Shown: positions 59,112 through 64,000 of the stretch, piece by piece
Numbering within the stretch: position 1 is the stretch's first letter
Layout of the letters: each line of letters opens with the position of its first letter
Assembly: GCF_000507765.1 (NCBI RefSeq)
Contig: NZ_KI669401.1
Coordinates: 1,228,597 to 1,292,596, forward strand
Origin: Streptococcus parasanguinis CC87K
GTDB lineage: Bacteria > Bacillota > Bacilli > Lactobacillales > Streptococcaceae
Length of the DNA stretch: 64,000 nucleotides
Direction of reading: 5' to 3'
The notes under the pieces: model-generated
Database searches by the model: none
The model's input: only the letters and a program-made list of their open reading frames with translations
Told to the model about the DNA's origin: nothing
Translations under genes and position numbers: made by a program

Positions 59112-60373
59112 TGGCACGATTACCAGGTTTTGCAAAACTTTCTCCCACAGAACGCATAGAGGCCTTACTGAAGGAAGGCCTCTTAACTTGGGATGAAGCA
59201 CAGATCTTAAAAGAACAAAAGGGACTTCCCCTTTCTATTGCAGATCAATTGACGGAAAATGTCTTGTCGACTTTTGACTTGCCCTTTAGCCTTGCTCCTT
59301 ATTTCCTGATCAATGGTCGTGACTATGTCCTTCCCATGGTCACAGAAGAGCCTTCCGTGGTAGCAGCTGCCAGCTTTGCGGCCAAGCTCATTCAACATTC
59401 AGGCGGTTTCACCACCCAGGTGTACCAACGCCAAATGATCGGTGAGATTACTCTGACGGATGTTGAAGACATGGAAGTTGCTAGCAAGCGTATCCTAGAA
59501 GACAAGAAAACCCTTCTTCAGCTCGCTAATGAAGCCTATCCTTCTATCGTTAAGCGTGGAGGTGGAGCGAGAGATCTTTGGGTCGAAAACAAGGGGGATT
59601 TTCTTATTGTCTACTTGGCCGTCGATCCCAAAGAAGCCATGGGAGCCAATATGCTCAACACCATGCTGGAAGCTCTGACCGATCGCATCCAGGAACTCTC
59701 TGGTGGTCAGGCCTTGATGGCAATTTTATCCAACTTGGCTACTCGCTCTTTAGTGAGTGCACGGTGTGCCATCGATTTTAAAGCACTGAGTCGAAATCCT
59801 GATGAAGCCATTGAGATTGCCCACCGGATGGAGCTAGCTAGCCAACTGGCTCAAGTGGATCCTTACCGTGCGGCTACTCATAACAAGGGAATTTTTAACG
59901 GGATTGATGCCCTAGTCCTTGCGACAGGCAATGACTGGCGGGCCATCGAAGCAGGAGCCCATGCCTATGCTGCACAAAGTGGTTCTTACAAGGGTTTGAG
60001 TCACTGGACAAGTCAGCCGGAAGAGAAAAAACTCTATGGAGAGATCACCCTACCAATGCCGGTTGCGACAAAAGGAGGCTCGATTGGCCTCAACCCAACG
60101 GTTCAAGTCAGCAACCGTTTGCTAGGAGAGCCTTCTGCTATTGAATTAGCAGGTATCATTGCGTCGCTCGGTTTGGCGCAGAATTTCGCGGCCCTCAAAG
60201 CCCTAGTCACCACAGGAATTCAAGCAGGACATATGAAACTCCAAGCACGCTCCCTAGCCCTTCTAGCAGGAGCAAAGGAAGAGGAAGTTCCCCGATTGGT
60301 CAGCCAACTCCTTGAAAACAAACCCTTTAACTTAGAGAAGGCACAAACACTCTTACAAGAATTGAGAAAATAA
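59111..60373 (+). CDS. mvaA: Hydroxymethylglutaryl-CoA reductase (class II)
   Basis: A 420-residue reductase that converts HMG-CoA to mevalonate. DPKEAMGANMLNTMLE (about 172-187) is the NAD(P)-binding hallmark, with catalytic residues around EEPSVVAAASFAAK and the Asp/Lys pair in the middle. Length and lack of a membrane domain fit the bacterial class II enzyme. It overlaps mvaS by one base. fni, a later pathway enzyme, lies 3 kb downstream on the other strand. Confidence 0.95.
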   Translation: MARLPGFAKLSPTERIEALLKEGLLTWDEAQILKEQKGLPLSIADQLTENVLSTFDLPFSLAPYFLINGRDYVLPMVTEEPSVVAAASFAAKLIQHSGGFTTQVYQRQMIGEITLTDVEDMEVASKRILEDKKTLLQLANEAYPSIVKRGGGARDLWVENKGDFLIVYLAVDPKEAMGANMLNTMLEALTDRIQELSGGQALMAILSNLATRSLVSARCAIDFKALSRNPDEAIEIAHRMELASQLAQVDPYRAATHNKGIFNGIDALVLATGNDWRAIEAGAHAYAAQSGSYKGLSHWTSQPEEKKLYGEITLPMPVATKGGSIGLNPTVQVSNRLLGEPSAIELAGIIASLGLAQNFAALKALVTTGIQAGHMKLQARSLALLAGAKEEEVPRLVSQLLENKPFNLEKAQTLLQELRK

Positions 60374-60472
60374 AAGAACTAAGACAAACTAATTCTTTAG
60401 TAAATTAGGTCAAGTGATTCTGCAAAGAAATAAAAATGAGTTCTAATTTTTTAAATGAATCGAGAATATAAT

Positions 60473-60610
60473 GAAACTTTCCGCCGTGAAAAAAGTGCTA
60501 GAAACACTTTTGTTTCTAGCACTCGGAATTATTGAGACCTTAGGCTCAATAATTAGTCATGGAACTTCTTCGAAGTTCGCTGACGTCCGTCTTCACCTAA
60601 GGAAAGTTTC
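60473..60610 (-). repeat. Repeat family A, copy 6 (short form)
   Basis: 138 bp. The inner arm is GTGAA/TTCAC where other copies have GTGAG/CTCAC. H1 is GTGCTAGAAAC/GTTTCTAGCAC, H2 AATTATTGAG/CTCAATAATT. It ends 71 bp from the stop of the PrsW-like gene. A hairpin AGAACTAAGAC/GTCTTAGTTCT (60636-60661) lies between them. This element fills most of 60374-60681. Confidence 0.9.
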
Positions 60611-60681
60611 TAAGATGATTTTATCTTCACTTTGAGAACTAAGACCCACGTCTTAGTTCTTTTGTGTTTGAAAAAATTTTC

Positions 60682-61509
60682 TTATTGTTTTAAAAATGGC
60701 AGATCGGGCTTTTTCTTGGTATAGAGCACCACTTCGATAAAGGTCCCTACTTGGACGGCAAAGAGCAGTCCGACGAGAAGATTAATCCGATGGTCTGTTT
60801 CATAAAACGGAGAGTTCCATAAGAAGTGATTGGCTACTGTCGAGAGAACACACCAGAGCCCAAAGAGTTTTTCCTTTTGCTGGGTCACTTGAGACAACAA
60901 GAGGAAGACACCAACTGATACAACAGCTGTATAGAGGGCATGTGAAGCTAATCCACCAGATATCCGGTTAATGGCCTCAGTAACCGCGGCTAATTGGCTG
61001 GTTTTGGTTTGGCGGGCAACGTACCCTAAATCCTCAATGATTTGAAAACCAAAGCCAGAGCCCAAGCCTGCAATTAGAATCGTTTTTAGATCTTTCTTGC
61101 CAACCATCAAGACAACCCAAAAGGCAACTAGAGCTTTAAAGAATTCCTCTGAAAATGGGGCCGTCAAGGCATCAGTCCACTTGTTAAAGACAGTGGCATC
61201 CTTGATCACATGGCTATTCATAATATCAATCAAGCTATTGCCTGAAAAGCTCAACCAGCCTGCTACGAAGGCACCTCCAAACATGGCAATCCATAAGACA
61301 TAAGTTGGGACAGATAACTGCTTGGCCAATCGTTTTGAAAAGAGATAGAGCGGGATAATAATTGCAGCTAAGACAGACAAGTTTAAGACCAAATCTCTGC
61401 CGGCAGACTGACTAAATTCTTGTTGAGAAAGATGACCGAGTTCAAACTCCAAGCCAATTCCTGCAAACAGTAGAAAAAGATAGATAGAGGCTCTTTGAAT
61501 TTTAGTCAT
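60682..61509 (-). CDS. PrsW-like intramembrane metalloprotease
   Basis: A 275-residue membrane protein with about eight helices. Motifs of the PrsW family are EEFFKAL (Glu121-Glu122), IIEDLGY (Glu159, Asp160), ASHALYT (His190) and ANHFLWN. PrsW cleaves membrane-anchored substrates such as anti-sigma factors. It overlaps the upstream C69 peptidase gene by eight bases, so the two are made together, and that protein is single-pass and could be a partner. Confidence 0.85.
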   Translation of the reverse strand: MTKIQRASIYLFLLFAGIGLEFELGHLSQQEFSQSAGRDLVLNLSVLAAIIIPLYLFSKRLAKQLSVPTYVLWIAMFGGAFVAGWLSFSGNSLIDIMNSHVIKDATVFNKWTDALTAPFSEEFFKALVAFWVVLMVGKKDLKTILIAGLGSGFGFQIIEDLGYVARQTKTSQLAAVTEAINRISGGLASHALYTAVVSVGVFLLLSQVTQQKEKLFGLWCVLSTVANHFLWNSPFYETDHRINLLVGLLFAVQVGTFIEVVLYTKKKPDLPFLKQ

Positions 61510-63163
61510 CTTGTTTTCCTCCCTTTTGTTTCTTTGAGCGAATCAGATAGATCACAATCGCTAGAAGGGTTGCCCCGAACAAGCCTGCTGCTAGAATGTA
61601 ATCATAGTCAAAATCAACGAGATCAATCTTCTCTTCATAAGCAGCATCTTCTTCGTCATCTAGATCCTGCAGGGCACTTTTCCCGTGTTCATCTGCCACC
61701 TTTTGTTCTGCTTCTTTTCTGATTTCTTGCAAGCGTTCGAAGGTCTTCTCAGCTCTTGCTAAGCTTTCCTCTGTTGCCTTCTTACTAGCTTCTTCAGGCT
61801 GAGAAGCAAGAGCGATTTGTTCCTGATCACTCAGATCTTGTTCGACCATCCACTGAGACTCCAATCGTTCCATTTCAGTACGAATCGCCCCATCTTCGAA
61901 TAAATCTGGATACTTGGCCACAAGGTCATTGATTCTTGAAATGGTCCAATACCAAGAGCGATCATTGTAATGATCCCCTAATTCTTGGTAGGCTTGATAG
62001 GTGTTGAGAATATTGCCATAGTACGGTAGGTATGGAGCATTTCGTGGACTGCCCATCGACAGCCACATGGTACCTCCACCTGCACTCGCTGGGACCTCAT
62101 CTTTCAGTTGGAAAATATGGGCCTCCATGACATTTGGATTGGAAATGGGGTATTTATAAACCGCATCAAACTCTCCTTTTTTCGGAATGCCTTTTCCATC
62201 CAGCTCCATTTGATCCTGTGGTTTATATTTGGTTCCTTCCAAACGATTGCGTTGGAGATTCATGGCATCGCGAAGGGTTAATTTTCGATCGGTTGTATGA
62301 AGAAGGTCAAAGGACGCATCGTCATATTTAACAGGAGAGCTTGGGTCTAGCGATTTGATTCCCGACCAAACCCGAGAGCGGTCTGCTTCTTGCAAAGGCG
62401 GATTATAGGATTGAGAAACGTGGAATTTTCCGTCCACTTCCTTATAGCTATTGGCTTCTTTGGCGACTTTTTCAAGATCTTTTGAGGCAATCGTGCGTTC
62501 GGTATCTGACAGATCTACATGCCCTAAGAAAAAGGTATTTGGAAAGACCGCAAACCGATCCTCTGGGAAGAGAATCGCCGCATATTGATGGCCAGATAGG
62601 ATTTCCATATACCAGACGCCTTCTTTATCGGCAATGGTCACAATATTTCCTTCTGCAGCGCCTTTTTCTTCGACGATTTTAGCAATGAGTTCAACCCCTT
62701 CTCTTGCGGTTTTCACACTTGGGAGAACGATACTGGTCAAACCCGATTCTGCGAGGCCATCCTTGACATAGGGATCCACCTTTTGGATCTTGTCATTTGC
62801 TGAAGCAGATACAGTGGCAGAAATGGAAACTCCATATTCATTGAATCCTGCTTCGTCAAAAATCCCTTGATCAGGGGTGACATCCGGGACCGCTGTATAC
62901 TTATAGCTAATCTCTGGCAAGGGATATTGAAAACCGTTGGCAGCATCTTCAAAAATGGCTCCTTTTTTATTGTAGACACGCTCTCTGACCACAAAATTTT
63001 TATTATGGTTGGGTTCTAAATCTTCGGTACGCCCTACCAAGGTCGAACCGTCGGCAGTCAGTTTCTTCCCGATGATGAACCCTGTACAAGCCTCAACAGG
63101 TTGAGCAATCAACAAAAGCGGAAGCAAAGCTGCTACAGCTGATCGAAAATAGTGCTTCTTCAT
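61502..63163 (-). CDS. Membrane-anchored C69-family dipeptidase
   Basis: A 553-residue extracellular peptidase. Residues 1-25 are a signal peptide ending VEA; cleavage there would expose Cys26 (CTGFIIGKKLTADGSTL), the N-terminal nucleophile of C69 enzymes. The catalytic region spans about 26-430. A charged coiled linker (about 440-510) and one membrane helix (about 520-545) with a KKQKGGK tail anchor it. There is no LPXTG. It would release amino acids from peptides at the surface. The gene is co-transcribed with the PrsW-like gene. Confidence 0.88.
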   Translation of the reverse strand: MKKHYFRSAVAALLPLLLIAQPVEACTGFIIGKKLTADGSTLVGRTEDLEPNHNKNFVVRERVYNKKGAIFEDAANGFQYPLPEISYKYTAVPDVTPDQGIFDEAGFNEYGVSISATVSASANDKIQKVDPYVKDGLAESGLTSIVLPSVKTAREGVELIAKIVEEKGAAEGNIVTIADKEGVWYMEILSGHQYAAILFPEDRFAVFPNTFFLGHVDLSDTERTIASKDLEKVAKEANSYKEVDGKFHVSQSYNPPLQEADRSRVWSGIKSLDPSSPVKYDDASFDLLHTTDRKLTLRDAMNLQRNRLEGTKYKPQDQMELDGKGIPKKGEFDAVYKYPISNPNVMEAHIFQLKDEVPASAGGGTMWLSMGSPRNAPYLPYYGNILNTYQAYQELGDHYNDRSWYWTISRINDLVAKYPDLFEDGAIRTEMERLESQWMVEQDLSDQEQIALASQPEEASKKATEESLARAEKTFERLQEIRKEAEQKVADEHGKSALQDLDDEEDAAYEEKIDLVDFDYDYILAAGLFGATLLAIVIYLIRSKKQKGGKQDD

Positions 63164-63295
63164 CCTAAACTCCTTTTTAAAAATGTTTTTCCTTATTTAG
63201 TATACTCTTTTACAAGCCTGTTTTGCAAGCGATTCCAGCAACCGTAAACGATTCGTAAACTATCAGAATTTTTGAGGGAAACACTTTTTCAAAAA

Positions 63296-63476
63296 AGAAG
63301 AGGCTGGGACAAAAGTCCTAGCCTCTCAATTATTTTTGGATTGTCGAGCAAGACGCAGTGGTTGAGTGGGCTCTACTACGCTGATTTCATCAGCTTTTAC
63401 AGCCCTACTCAACTGTGCGGAGGTGGGACGACGAAATCGAATTCTAACGAATTACCGATTTCTGTCCCACTCTCTT

Positions 63477-63478
<2 letters not shown>
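63296..63478 (+). repeat. Repeat family B, copy 3
   Basis: About 183 bp, nearly identical to copy 1 and in the same orientation. The fni stop codon (63477-63479) touches its right end. Both ends carry terminator hairpins. It fills the gap between fni and the C69 peptidase gene. Confidence 0.88.

Positions 63479-64000
<522 letters not shown>

Overview
The window is a low-GC Firmicute chromosome segment, most probably from a viridans-group Streptococcus of the sanguinis/parasanguinis/mitis type. The evidence is a pyruvate oxidase (spxB), a copY-cupA-copA copper operon, the blocks zapA-cvpA-mutS2 and rnhC-lepB-recD2, a fumarate-type PyrDA, a PabB with a fused lyase-like tail, the mevalonate genes mvaS-mvaA-fni, an LPXTG adhesin with Cna-B repeats, and BOX-like dispersed repeats. 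No rRNA, tRNA, CRISPR array, transposase or prophage was seen. The species was not determined.

Layout. 1-2.2 kb: an ECF-type ABC importer operon (S, T and a truncated A), with a possible deleted nucleoside hydrolase at its head. 2.3-7.7 kb: one large wall-anchored adhesin. 8-11.5 kb: acyltransferase, PabB and a frameshifted alpha/beta hydrolase. 11.8-15.1 kb: an ABC exporter convergent with a two-component system. 16-20 kb: 6-phospho-beta-glucosidase, a VOC protein and SpxB. 20.2-23.3 kb: the copper operon with two cop boxes. 23.4-25.3 kb: an AT-rich accessory patch with two paralogous membrane proteins and a TipC-like candidate immunity protein. 25.4-34.5 kb: minus-strand housekeeping genes (SGNH hydrolase, HAD, HD, DUF554, MutS-like, CapA, CPBP, MsrAB). 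34.7-43.8 kb: PyrDA, GdhA, MscS, SstT, a glycine-riboswitch-controlled alanine/glycine symporter and a C69 dipeptidase. 44.4-53.2 kb: DNA maintenance and division genes (mutS2, cvpA, zapA, rnhC, lepB, recD2, dinB). 53.4-64 kb: PflB, a 37-residue membrane peptide, a split threonine/serine exporter, the mevalonate genes, and a PrsW-like protease paired with a membrane-anchored C69 peptidase.

Central metabolism is prominent. SpxB and PflB are alternative fates of pyruvate, and both carry CcpA-like sites upstream. GdhA, SstT, the glycine/alanine symporter and the Thr/Ser exporter manage amino acids. MvaS, MvaA and Fni make isoprenoid precursors.

The most unusual structure is intergenic. Six copies of a repeat (four of about 138 bp, two of 302 bp) lie in one orientation, each 16 to 71 bp past the stop codon of a minus-strand gene. 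Their inverted-repeat arms differ between copies by paired compensatory changes, which suggests selection on a folded RNA or DNA structure. A second repeat of about 185 bp occurs three times, almost identical, and looks like a mobile bidirectional terminator.
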